Source: an uncultured Bacteroidota bacterium
Lineage (GTDB): Bacteria > Bacteroidota > Bacteroidia > Chitinophagales > Chitinophagaceae
DNA: 64,000 nucleotides
Assembly (NCBI GenBank): GCA_903839875.1
Contig: CAIMDZ010000066.1
Span: 1 to 64,000 of the forward strand
Reading direction: 5' to 3'
The notes under the pieces: generated by a model
Seen by the model: only the letters and a program-made list of their open reading frames with translations
The model's database searches: none
What the model was told of the DNA's origin: nothing
Part shown: positions 36,421 through 45,287 of the stretch, one piece after another
Position numbering within the stretch: position 1 is the stretch's first letter
How the letters are laid out: the number at the start of each line of letters is the position of its first letter
Position numbers and translations under genes: made by a program

Positions 36421-37745
36421 TATTTATGTGGAATAAAATAGTTTTATTGCTGACCATTTTATCAGTTTCAGTTTTGAAGGTTTCAGCTCAGAATGATACC
36501 AGTAAAACCGGCTGTGCAAGTATATCCTGCCATGGAAATCTGGTGAGTCAGGAAGTTGTGCACCATCCTGTAAAAAGCGGTTGTGATAAATGTCATACGC
36601 CTACCGGCCAGCAGCATCCGCAGAAGAATGTACCTGGTTATAGACTGGCGGATAACATACCTGCATTGTGTTATAAATGTCACGACGAGAATAATACAAT
36701 GAATGTAGTACACTCTCCTGTACAAAAGGGAAATTGTCTTGAATGCCATACTCCGCACAGCTCACCTGAAAGCTATTTATTGAAAAAGAACCCGACCGGT
36801 GCCGTATGTGCGCAATGTCACACATTAGAGTCGGCAAAGAAAAAATATAAACACGACCCGGTTAGCAAAGGTGAATGTGCCAAATGCCATGATCCGCACC
36901 AATCCGACATAAAGAGGCTATTGATAAAGGAACCTCCGGCATTGTGTTTAAAATGCCACAAACAGCAGGCTGAAGAAATCAAAATGGAAAATGTACACCC
37001 GCCTTTCCAGAACAATTGCCTGAACTGTCATAACCAGCATAGTTCGAATGAAGAAAAATTATTGGACCTTACCCCGCAAAACCTGTGTGTTTATTGCCAT
37101 GACGATATTCAGAAGAAGATTGATAAGGCAACAACTGTGCATGGAGCTATCAATGATAAACGGTCATGTATCAACTGCCATAATCCTCATGCTTCAAACC
37201 AAAAGAATTTTTTGGTTAAAGATGCTAAAACCTTATGCTTAAGTTGCCATGACAGAACTTATACAACAGGCCCCAGGAAAATTGATAATATCAGCCAGAC
37301 ATTGCAGAAGAGTAAAGTAGTGCATCAGGCAATTGATAAGGTAGGTTGCGTAGGTTGCCATGATCCTCATGCTTCCAGCAATCCGTTCCTGTTATCAAAA
37401 GCATTCCCATCGGGTTCATATGCTGCGGCAAACAAAGATAATTTTGCGGCCTGCTTTAGTTGTCATAAAAGTGAAATGATCGAGAAACCAACCACAACCG
37501 CCACCGGTTTCAGAAACGGGGATAAAAATCTTCACTTTGTTCACGTTAACGGTGAAAAGGGAAGAAGCTGTACCATCTGTCATAATCCTCATGGGTCTGT
37601 TAACGAACACCTTATAAATGAAAAGACACAATTTGGTAGCTGGGAAATGCCGTTAAGGTTCAAGCCTCTTGAAAATGGCGGCTCATGCTCTCCAGGTTGT
37701 CATGTGGAAAGAAAGTACGAAAGGGTTAACGCTATAACGCATTGA
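36417..37745 (+). CDS. Pentadecahaem c-type cytochrome with doubled CxxCH motifs
   Basis: 442 residues, signal peptide ending at VSAQ; the start ATGA overlaps the previous stop (an alternative ATG lies at 36426). Thirteen CxxCH motifs are seen (CDKCH, CYKCH, CLECH, CAQCH, CAKCH, CLKCH, CLNCH, CVYCH, CINCH, CLSCH, CVGCH, CFSCH, CTICH). A CX4CH (CASISCH) lies at the N-terminus and a CX3CH (CSPGCH) near the C-terminus, giving up to 15 haems in about 420 residues. The repeating pattern 'C..CH.PH......L......LC..CH' is the doubled-CxxCH family seen in DmsE/MtrA-like electron carriers, typically inserted into the barrel. Last gene of operon 3. Confidence 0.92.
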   Translation: MIFMWNKIVLLLTILSVSVLKVSAQNDTSKTGCASISCHGNLVSQEVVHHPVKSGCDKCHTPTGQQHPQKNVPGYRLADNIPALCYKCHDENNTMNVVHSPVQKGNCLECHTPHSSPESYLLKKNPTGAVCAQCHTLESAKKKYKHDPVSKGECAKCHDPHQSDIKRLLIKEPPALCLKCHKQQAEEIKMENVHPPFQNNCLNCHNQHSSNEEKLLDLTPQNLCVYCHDDIQKKIDKATTVHGAINDKRSCINCHNPHASNQKNFLVKDAKTLCLSCHDRTYTTGPRKIDNISQTLQKSKVVHQAIDKVGCVGCHDPHASSNPFLLSKAFPSGSYAAANKDNFAACFSCHKSEMIEKPTTTATGFRNGDKNLHFVHVNGEKGRSCTICHNPHGSVNEHLINEKTQFGSWEMPLRFKPLENGGSCSPGCHVERKYERVNAITH

Positions 37746-37768
37746 TCACCAAAGCTATTGGAAATATT

Positions 37769-37799
37769 GCCTCTGCAAACTCTTTTGCAGGGGCTTTTT
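37769..37799 (+). terminator. Rho-independent terminator of operon 3
   Basis: GCCTCTGCAAA (37769-37779) pairs with TTTGCAGGGGC (37784-37794, one G-T pair), followed by T residues. Confidence 0.88.
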
Positions 37800-37814
37800 G
37801 GTGTAATCATTTGC

Positions 37815-37880
37815 CTGACGATACTCATAAATTAACATGACATTACTCATATTTTTTAATGTATCAGACAGATACTTTTG
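37815..37880 (+). promoter_or_regulatory. Two FNR-type operators plus -7 box upstream of the FNR-like gene
   Basis: CTGAC-GATA-CTCAT (37815-37828) and ATGAC-ATTA-CTCAT (37837-37850) both contain TGA-N6-TCA and are 22 nt apart, about two helical turns. The second is exactly 36 nt before TACTTTTG (37873-37880). The gene would therefore be controlled by its own product. Confidence 0.72.
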
Positions 37881-37944
37881 TGTCTTGCTAAATACCCATA
37901 AAGACAATAATATAATTTTAATATAAATTATTTAACTGTTAAAA

Positions 37945-38646
37945 ATTAAGTGTACGAAAAAGATAAGCTGCGATATATGCCACAATAACAGTTGTCCTGT
38001 CAGGAAGAATTTTTTTCCTGAATGGGCGGCTAAAATTGAAAAGGAGAAAAGCCAGGCATTATACAGGAAGGGTTACTCGATATTCGAGCCGGGCAAACCT
38101 GCAAATGGATTATTTTTTATACAAAAAGGAATTATTAAGGAATATTTATCCGGTCGGGGACATAATGTTGAATTATTCCGGTTTGTAAAATCAGGTCAGT
38201 TTTTTGGACACATATTAAAAAACAATAGCTATTCAATTGGTGCTGAAGCAAAGACGGATACGGTTGTGTGCTTTTTTGAAAATTACACCCTGATGGCATT
38301 AGCACAACTCAATCCAAAAGCAGTATTCGATTTTATTAATCATTATTCAAATGACTTCAGCGAAACGATACACAGATTAATGAGTATCATGAATATGGAC
38401 CTGCGCAATAAGGTGGCCAACGTGCTGTATAGTTTATATCGCCAGTTTGGTGTAAACAGCGAAAAAGAGTTGCCTGATTGCTTTAACAGGGAAGATATAG
38501 CAGGGCTTGCATCAACAACAACAGAACAAGTGTCGAGGCAACTTTCTGATTTTCATGAAGAAAAAATAATAGAAAAAAGGGCAAGAAGAATTGCAATCGT
38601 TCAACCATCAAAACTAAAATCAATAACCAGGGATCAGTTGATCTGA
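37945..38646 (+). CDS. FNR-type Crp-family transcription regulator with Fe-S cysteines
   Basis: The frame is open from 37936. No ATG precedes the conserved region, so the start is unresolved: ATT at 37945 (MKCTKKISC..., 233 aa), or GTG at 37950 if one A is removed from the A-run at 37957. The frame shows Cys3, Cys9, Cys12 and Cys17 (C-x2-C-x4-C) and an internal Cys109, the FNR pattern for an O2-labile [4Fe-4S] cluster. A cNMP-type beta-roll follows (FEPGKPANGLFFIQKGIIKEY), then a winged helix whose recognition helix contains ExxSR (Glu194, Ser197, Arg198), the FNR signature. It probably activates the four operons of this locus when oxygen is low. Confidence 0.85.
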   Translation: MKCTKKISCDICHNNSCPVRKNFFPEWAAKIEKEKSQALYRKGYSIFEPGKPANGLFFIQKGIIKEYLSGRGHNVELFRFVKSGQFFGHILKNNSYSIGAEAKTDTVVCFFENYTLMALAQLNPKAVFDFINHYSNDFSETIHRLMSIMNMDLRNKVANVLYSLYRQFGVNSEKELPDCFNREDIAGLASTTTEQVSRQLSDFHEEKIIEKRARRIAIVQPSKLKSITRDQLI

Positions 38647-38726
38647 AAAAAAGAATTCAATTAATAAAGACAAAAAATAATACTACACATTCAAATCTAT
38701 TCAAAAACCTGATTAAAGTAAAAAAA

Positions 38727-41700
38727 ATGAAAAAGCTATTAGATCTGGTATTCTCATCAAGAACGACAATTTTATTATTACTCATTTTTGCCATTGGCAT
38801 TGGTGCTGCAACTTTTATTGAGGATAAATATGACACCGAAACCGCGCAGCATGTTGTGTATAATGCCAGGTGGTTTGAATTCCTGCTGGTGCTTATGGTA
38901 CTTAATTTTTTTGGAAGCATCAAAAAACACAACCTGCTGAGTAAGAAGAAAGCGGCGGCATTGTTATTCCACTGTGCGTTTATTGTTATTATTATCGGCG
39001 CTGGTATAACCAGGTATACCGGGTATACAGGTACCATGCACATCCGCCAGGGAGAAGCATCCAGCTTTTTCTATAGCTCATCCAGCTATCTGAGCATTCT
39101 TACTCTTGAAAAATCAGGCAAAAGCAACTACGACCATCCTGTTCATATCAGTAAGATCGGCAGCAATGCATTTAGTATGCATATTGATACAAAAGAGAAT
39201 GGCCCTGTTGATATCAATTTCAAGGGCATATTACGCAATACTAAAGATTCAGTAATCGAGAATGTTGCGGGTGGGGTGAAGATACTTCAATTGGTTGTTC
39301 CGGGTGATAACGGAAGAGTAACTGTTCTGATCAAAGAAGGAGAAATAAAAGACCTTGGAAAATTTACAATATCATTTAATAACGATAGCAGGACTGATGC
39401 AATAAAAATAGTGTCAAAGGATGACAAAATATCCATCCTCACTCCATTTGAAATTAAGCGTACACAGATGGCTGGCATGTTAATTGATACTATTCAGAGT
39501 AACATTGCGGGTGAGTTTAAGGAGCGTTGTTTATATGAAACCCCAATGGGTGTATTCGTGTGTAAAAAAATATATAATAATGCAAAGGATGAATTGGTGG
39601 AAGGCAATGATGAGGATAAAGGTTCAGGCCCTGATGCACTGCTTTTAGAGGTAGTGAGCAAAGGAAAGAAACATGATGTTAAGGTATTAGGCGGCTCCGG
39701 GTATATCTATAATTACCAGGACTTCGATATTGAGGGCAACACGATTAAGATGGCTTATGGTGAAAAAGAAATTGAGTTGCCATTTTCCCTGTACCTGGAT
39801 AAATTTATTCTCGAAAGGTATGCTGGCTCTATGAGTCCGTCATCCTTTGCAAGTGAGGTAACCTTAATTGATAATAAAAAGGGGTTAAAAGAACCGCACC
39901 GGATATTTATGAATAATGTGTTGGATTATGGAGGGTATAGATTTTTTCAAACCTCTTACGATCCGGACGAAAGAGGAACGATCTTATCCGTGAACCATGA
40001 CTTTTACGGAACATGGGTTACCTATATCGGTTACTTCCTATTAGGACTTGGCTTTTTAATTACGTTGTTCAGCAAAAATTCCAGGTTCTATGTTCTGGGT
40101 AGAAGTATCAGGAAAAACGGGGCTGCAAAAGCAGTTGCAATGGTGATAGCTTTATGGTTCTGTTCTGTCGGAAATTCATTCTCACAAACCCAGACCATCA
40201 ACCACGTTAGTAAAGACCAGGCAGATAAGTTCGGCCAGCTGATAGTGCAAACATACGATGGCCGCTTTGAGCCCGTTCATACCATGGCATTCGATGTTAT
40301 GCATAAATTGTCGAGGAAAGATGTGTTCCAGGTGGAGGGAGCGGGTGAAATGGATGCCATGCAGGTATTTGTGGACATGATGCTGAATGGAGAATTCTGG
40401 AAAACACAGAAAATAATTTATGTGCGTGAAAAATCAGTTCAGGATCTGCTTGGCACCACAGGGAGTTATGCATCTTTCAATGATTTTTTCGATGCTAAGT
40501 CTGAATATAAGCTTAAAGATGTTGCCGAAACCTCGTTCAGAAAAAAACAATCAGAGCAAAATACATTTGATAAAGAAATAATAAAGGTAGATGAGCGCGC
40601 CAATGTATGCATGATGGTTATAAACGGCAATATGCTCAAAATATTTCCGGTTCAGGGTTCGGTAAATAATATATGGACAGCATGGAATGATTCCCTGGCT
40701 CATCTGCCGCTTACCGGCAGCCTGAAAATGCTCAATGAGGACCTGCAGTTAAGAGAATTCAGTTACAGCAGTATTATGGGTGTTTATCTGCAGGAAGTAT
40801 TCAAAGGAACAAAATCAGGTGATTATACAAGAGCAGATAAAATACGCTCCTATATCAGCAGTATTCAGCGTCAAAGCACTGCCGCTGCTATTATTCCTTC
40901 TGAAAGAATGGTTAATTATGAAATCAGGTATAACAAGGCCCAGATATTCATCAGGTTGAAAAACTGGTATGCAATGCTGAGCCTCGTCTTGCTGGTGCTT
41001 TCTTTTATTGATGTTTTAAGGGAAAAGAAAAGTAAGGTGCTGACTATTCTGCTGAATACATTTATTGTACTTCTGGGAGCCGCATTCCTCTTTCATACCT
41101 ATGGAATGATACTCAGGTGGTATCTCACCGGCCATGCCCCGTGGAGCACAGGCTACGAAGCGCTTTTGCTGATTGCGTGGGGGGCATTGCTTGCAGGTTT
41201 TGCGTTCGTTCGAAGTTCTAAAATTGCTTTGGCGGCAACTGCACTACTGGCTTTTTTCATTCTTATGACCGCAGGGCACAGCAATTATGATCCACAGCTT
41301 ACCAATTTGCAGCCCGTCCTGAAGTCCTATTGGTTGGTGATACATGTGGCTACTCTTACCATCAGTTATGGATTTTTGGGATTAGGTTTTATACTCGGAC
41401 TCATGAACCTGGTTATTTACATCTTCATGAATCAAAAAAATTATCAACGCCTCAACCAGGTCACACACCAGCTTACCAATATCAATGAAATGAATCTTAC
41501 CATAGGGTTATTCCTGGCTACTATTGGTACATTCCTGGGCGGCATTTGGGCAAATGAATCCTGGGGTAAATACTGGGGCTGGGATGCCAAGGAAACCTGG
41601 GCCCTGGTTATTGTTATTACCTATACAGTTGTGTTGCACCTGAGGCTTGTATCAAAAATGAAAGGAGAATATTTTTTCAACATAGGCTCCGTATTGGGCT

Positions 41701-41885
41701 ATGGAAGCGTTATGATGACCTTCTTTGGTGTGAATTATTATTTGTCAAAAGGATTGCATAGCTATGCAGCCGGTGAGAAACAGGTGTTCCCGGGTTGGGC
41801 CTGGATATCAATACTCTCCATTATACTTGTAATCATAGTGGCAGGAATAAAACACAGGAAATTGAGGAAGGAAAAGGTTGCCTGA
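38727..41885 (+). CDS. Fused cytochrome c synthase CcsBA (ResB-ResC)
   Basis: 1052 residues. The N-terminal part is ResB/CcsB: three TM helices in residues 1-110 and another near 430-450, with the large periplasmic domain between. The C-terminal third is CcsA/ResC with eight or so TM helices and the haem-handling WGxxWxWD motif (WGKYWGWD, residues 946-953). A periplasmic region of about 220 residues lies between the halves. System II cytochrome c synthases attach haem to CxxCH in the periplasm. Presence in the locus, 80 bases behind the regulator with no promoter between, suggests it is dedicated to these cytochromes, perhaps including the CX3CH and CX4CH sites. Confidence 0.93.
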   Translation: MKKLLDLVFSSRTTILLLLIFAIGIGAATFIEDKYDTETAQHVVYNARWFEFLLVLMVLNFFGSIKKHNLLSKKKAAALLFHCAFIVIIIGAGITRYTGYTGTMHIRQGEASSFFYSSSSYLSILTLEKSGKSNYDHPVHISKIGSNAFSMHIDTKENGPVDINFKGILRNTKDSVIENVAGGVKILQLVVPGDNGRVTVLIKEGEIKDLGKFTISFNNDSRTDAIKIVSKDDKISILTPFEIKRTQMAGMLIDTIQSNIAGEFKERCLYETPMGVFVCKKIYNNAKDELVEGNDEDKGSGPDALLLEVVSKGKKHDVKVLGGSGYIYNYQDFDIEGNTIKMAYGEKEIELPFSLYLDKFILERYAGSMSPSSFASEVTLIDNKKGLKEPHRIFMNNVLDYGGYRFFQTSYDPDERGTILSVNHDFYGTWVTYIGYFLLGLGFLITLFSKNSRFYVLGRSIRKNGAAKAVAMVIALWFCSVGNSFSQTQTINHVSKDQADKFGQLIVQTYDGRFEPVHTMAFDVMHKLSRKDVFQVEGAGEMDAMQVFVDMMLNGEFWKTQKIIYVREKSVQDLLGTTGSYASFNDFFDAKSEYKLKDVAETSFRKKQSEQNTFDKEIIKVDERANVCMMVINGNMLKIFPVQGSVNNIWTAWNDSLAHLPLTGSLKMLNEDLQLREFSYSSIMGVYLQEVFKGTKSGDYTRADKIRSYISSIQRQSTAAAIIPSERMVNYEIRYNKAQIFIRLKNWYAMLSLVLLVLSFIDVLREKKSKVLTILLNTFIVLLGAAFLFHTYGMILRWYLTGHAPWSTGYEALLLIAWGALLAGFAFVRSSKIALAATALLAFFILMTAGHSNYDPQLTNLQPVLKSYWLVIHVATLTISYGFLGLGFILGLMNLVIYIFMNQKNYQRLNQVTHQLTNINEMNLTIGLFLATIGTFLGGIWANESWGKYWGWDAKETWALVIVITYTVVLHLRLVSKMKGEYFFNIGSVLGYGSVMMTFFGVNYYLSKGLHSYAAGEKQVFPGWAWISILSIILVIIVAGIKHRKLRKEKVA

Positions 41886-41908
41886 TCACGGTTTAGCTTA
41901 TTAAGCTT

Positions 41909-42988
41909 ATGAAAAATTATTTAATCATTGGGTTGTTGTTTTTCATCTGTATGGCCCGGGCTTTTGCACAAGAGGATAAGAACGAGCGGAAATTGAAAGC
42001 GGCCATTGATAAGGAAGAACAAAAATTTCTGAAGAAAAAAGAAAATAATCCCGATGATCCCGGTATTTACTGGGACCATGCAAACAAAGTTGCGGAGTTC
42101 AATAGTGAATATAAAAGAGCATTGAATTTTTATCAGAAGGCCGTTGATCTGGATTCTGTAAACGGAGCTATTTACCGGGATTATGGGAAATATCTTTTTG
42201 ACAGAATGTTTGCTTTAGATGAAGCCCAGATCATTTTGACTAAAGGCTTGCACTATTCAGGTAATGATGATGAAATAAAAAAATACCTGGTATCTGTTAA
42301 TACATCTATTGCAAAAAGAGATGAAGAATTGAAATTAAGAGATATCGGTAAAACGGACGCAGCGGAATTGAACCCTGATGGAAATTATGCTTCGATGGTC
42401 AATTTTGATTCCCTGAAAATGGTGATTACCGATGCCGGGAACAATAAATCGTATATAAAGTTACTTAACAGGTTTTTGGAAAATGACAAACACCTTACAC
42501 CGGAGGAAATGTACATTCTGATTATCGGGTATTCAAGAGATAAATATTACAACCCGTTTAATTATAATGACATTAATACAATGAAACAATTGGTTGCCTA
42601 CAGCCTGGATTCCGCCATCAGCAAAGGCCTTGAAATCATAAATACTAACCCCCTCAACCCTTCTTTGAACAGGGAATTGATGTATTGTTACCGGAAAAAG
42701 AATGATCCTGTCTCAGCCGAAAATTATCTTATCAGGGTAAAACAGTTTTATTCAGGTATGCTTTACTCAGGCAATGGTACCTGCGAAAGGCCCTATATCA
42801 TACTCTGGTCAAAGGAGGATAACAATTTTATTAACTATCTTGGTTATAAATCTACTAATACCCATTCAATGGGAACATGTGCCTCGCAGATGGCTGAAAT
42901 CGCCGATATGATTGACCCGGTTTCAGGAAAAACAAGGAAAATCTGCTTCAACTTACAGCTTATTTACCAGCAAACAACTGGCAGGTAA
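41909..42988 (+). CDS. Secreted TPR protein with DUF4919-like C-terminus
   Basis: 359 residues, signal peptide ending AFAQ. Residues about 45-140 contain TPR-like helices (YWDHANKVAEFNSEYKRALNFYQKAVDLDSVNGAIYRDYGKYLF). The C-terminal half resembles DUF4919 (PEEMYILIIGYSRDKYYNPF...GNGTCERPYIILWSKEDNNFINYLG). It follows CcsBA by 23 bases and is the last gene of operon 4. A TPR partner is common near cytochrome maturation genes, but DUF4919 has no known function, so any role in maturation is conjecture. Confidence 0.75.
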   Translation: MKNYLIIGLLFFICMARAFAQEDKNERKLKAAIDKEEQKFLKKKENNPDDPGIYWDHANKVAEFNSEYKRALNFYQKAVDLDSVNGAIYRDYGKYLFDRMFALDEAQIILTKGLHYSGNDDEIKKYLVSVNTSIAKRDEELKLRDIGKTDAAELNPDGNYASMVNFDSLKMVITDAGNNKSYIKLLNRFLENDKHLTPEEMYILIIGYSRDKYYNPFNYNDINTMKQLVAYSLDSAISKGLEIINTNPLNPSLNRELMYCYRKKNDPVSAENYLIRVKQFYSGMLYSGNGTCERPYIILWSKEDNNFINYLGYKSTNTHSMGTCASQMAEIADMIDPVSGKTRKICFNLQLIYQQTTGR

Positions 42989-43396
42989 AAAAGACCTCTC
43001 CCCGGCCTTCTCCAAGGGATAGTGGCACTAACTTTCTATGTGTATAATAAGGATATTCTTATTGACAAAACAGGAAGAATATATAACAGATGGCCCACGG
43101 GTCGTAAACGAACTACGACGGTCTATGCTCACAACGATGCTCCCAAAACGAAAACCGAACAGGCAATATGAAAGGCGAACCAAACAGGGGAAATACAATA
43201 AATATAAATTGCTAAGTTAGAGCCATTACTCTGGAGAGGGGTTATGGGTGTGTTTTTTACACGCATCGTATCGCCGCGCATAGCCCGGAGTTGACAGGAA
43301 TTGTTAAAACCCCTTCATTTTTACAATAATTAACTATCTGGCAATTCTAAATACTCCTAATTTGTATCATCGTTCTATTCATTAAACACCACTTTT
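42989..43396. other. Intergenic region with broken repeat ends, no gene
   Basis: CCTCTCC-rich sequence at 42992-43013 and GGAGAGGGG at 43230-43242 are the kind of inverted CTCTCC/GGAGAG ends that form dispersed repeats. The 220 bases between contain only a basic 60-codon frame that I do not credit. No promoter for the next gene is obvious. Confidence 0.4.
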
Positions 43397-44371
43397 ATGT
43401 TCAGAAAAGCATTGCTTTGCGTGATATGCATACTGTTCTCTTTTGCGGTATCGGCGCAGTTTTCGGATGAGTATACCCACACTGCGCAAAAAGGTGATTC
43501 GTTACTGCTGGCTAAAGACTATGAAGCGGCAGGTAAGACATATGCTCTTGCCTTTGCTATAAATGGTGGCAGGGGCATGTGGAATGACCACTACAATGCG
43601 GCATGCGCCTGGTCGCGCGCCGGCAATAAAGACTCGGCATTCGCGCAGTTGGAAATATTGGTAGCGCGAAAATTCAGCGACCTTGTCCATTTGGCCGGTG
43701 ATGAAGACTTCGAAAGTCTGCACACCGATGCACGCTGGGAAATGATTTTTGCCAAAGTAAGAGCGAATAAGGAAAAGGCTGAAGCCAGCCTCGATAAAAA
43801 ACTGGTAGCTATCCTTGATACTGTATTTGAAAATGACCAGAAGTACAGGAATCAGTTTGATGCCATCGAAAAGAAATATGGCCAACGGTCGAAAGAGATG
43901 ACAGACCTTTGGAAAACCATTAACTATTACGATTCCGCAGACCTTGAAATAGTAGTTGCGATCTTGGATAAATACGGCTGGGTCGGTCCTGATGTCGTTG
44001 GCGGCCGCGGAAGTTCCGCTATTTTCCTCGTCATCCAGCATTCTGATATTGCTATTCAGGATAAATACCTGCCACTGATGTGCGATGCAGTAAAGAACAA
44101 AAAAGCAGACCCGTCCTCGCTTGCTTTGCTGGAAGACAGGGTAGCCCTCAGGCATGGTAAAAAGCAGATTTACGGCAGCCAGATAGGCAGGGATGCGGAA
44201 GGGAATTATTTTGTTGATAAACTCGAAGACCCCGACAATGTGGATAAGCGCCGTGCAGAAGTAGGACTGGGCCCGCTAGCTGAATATGTCGGGACATGGA
44301 ATATCAAATGGGACCCCGCTGCGTACAAAAAGGAATTAGCGGAAAAAGAGAAGAAGGAAAAAAAGAAATAA
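43397..44371 (+). CDS. Secreted DUF6624-like protein
   Basis: 324 residues, signal peptide ending VSAQ. Residues about 25-110 are TPR-like (AGKTYALAFAINGGRGMWNDHYNAACAWSRAG). The C-terminal half carries the conserved pattern 'IVVAILDKYGWVGPDVVGGRGSSAIFLVIQHSD...YLPLM...ALLEDRVALRHGKKQIYGSQI', which I associate with DUF6624. Function unknown; a periplasmic location is expected. The C-terminus is a Lys/Glu tail. It is followed 6 nt later by the next gene, so the two are cotranscribed. Confidence 0.75.
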   Translation: MFRKALLCVICILFSFAVSAQFSDEYTHTAQKGDSLLLAKDYEAAGKTYALAFAINGGRGMWNDHYNAACAWSRAGNKDSAFAQLEILVARKFSDLVHLAGDEDFESLHTDARWEMIFAKVRANKEKAEASLDKKLVAILDTVFENDQKYRNQFDAIEKKYGQRSKEMTDLWKTINYYDSADLEIVVAILDKYGWVGPDVVGGRGSSAIFLVIQHSDIAIQDKYLPLMCDAVKNKKADPSSLALLEDRVALRHGKKQIYGSQIGRDAEGNYFVDKLEDPDNVDKRRAEVGLGPLAEYVGTWNIKWDPAAYKKELAEKEKKEKKK

Positions 44372-44377
44372 CTCTTT

Positions 44378-45280
44378 ATGAAACCAGTTGCAGTAATAAA
44401 CCCGCGGATACTAAAGTTGCCCTTGCTGTTATTGGGCATTTGCATGCTTTGCTATTCTGCAAACACTTTTGCGCAAGACACTAAAAGAAACCATAAAAAA
44501 ACAATCACTTTCCGTGGTAATAAATTCGAGTTAAAGAATCTGCCCGATGAAAATGGAGGGCATCATGGTAGCTGTTTTTTGGCTTATGCCTATAGTTTTT
44601 ATTGGGTGCCGGTGAAAATAAACGGAGAGAAGATATTTAACGAAGAGGATCTCGATAATGATGGGAACGGCCCGATTTATGTAAATGACAGTGAGATGGA
44701 ACCTTTATTGCTGGGTCGTCTGAACAACATCTGGAAGCAACTGCCCGATGGTGATTACTACCTGGATGTACGGAATATTGTTACGGATAAACGTGGAAGA
44801 ATATGCTACTTTGAATACGAGACTCTTTTGGCTGAACCGCTTGACACTGCGGCCAGACGTGATTCCTACGGAAACTACGGCATACGGTTTTGGAATACTA
44901 CGGATTTCCCCCTGGTTCCACCGGCTTTTTATAAGAACCTGGAAAAGAAAGTAGCAGCCGTATTCCTGAATGGAAGGGTGGTGGTACCTGGCAAGGTCAA
45001 TGGAAGGAAAGTGATTACCAGGCGTGATGGTTTTCTAAGTGACTGGAGAGTACGGGTGATCAATCATGAGGTTGTAAATATTTATTGTGCGTATTGTCCC
45101 GTTTTTGTGTGCGGGTATGGTATGAATCATGATTATTTGAATCCAATAGTGTTGCCAGTGCCGGCTAAGGCGTCACGGATTGCGACTGATACCTTGCGCA
45201 GCGGAATCCGGCAAAATGAAATGCAGCCGCCACGGGATTCCGTGAGACACCCCGATGTAGAAAGCAAAGAGAAAAAATAG
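44378..45280 (+). CDS. Secreted protein of unknown function
   Basis: 300 residues with a signal peptide (LPLLLLGICMLCYSANTFAQ). The mature region includes KTITFRGNKFELKNLPDENGG, VPVKINGEKIF and KQLPDGDYYLDVRNIVTDKRGRICYFEYE. The pattern of a repeated 'LPDGDYY...RDIV.D..GR' strand suggests a small beta domain. No family recognised. The following 680 bases hold a frameshifted second copy. Confidence 0.7.
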   Translation: MKPVAVINPRILKLPLLLLGICMLCYSANTFAQDTKRNHKKTITFRGNKFELKNLPDENGGHHGSCFLAYAYSFYWVPVKINGEKIFNEEDLDNDGNGPIYVNDSEMEPLLLGRLNNIWKQLPDGDYYLDVRNIVTDKRGRICYFEYETLLAEPLDTAARRDSYGNYGIRFWNTTDFPLVPPAFYKNLEKKVAAVFLNGRVVVPGKVNGRKVITRRDGFLSDWRVRVINHEVVNIYCAYCPVFVCGYGMNHDYLNPIVLPVPAKASRIATDTLRSGIRQNEMQPPRDSVRHPDVESKEKK

Positions 45281-45287
45281 AGGCTTA

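Noticed and set aside
38266-38646. 126-codon GTG-start version of the FNR-like gene
   Set aside because: The frame continues upstream with the Cys cluster and the beta-roll, so this is only the C-terminal half.
43038-43220. 60-codon basic ORF in the 43 kb gap
   Set aside because: No start signals, no family, lies between broken repeat ends.
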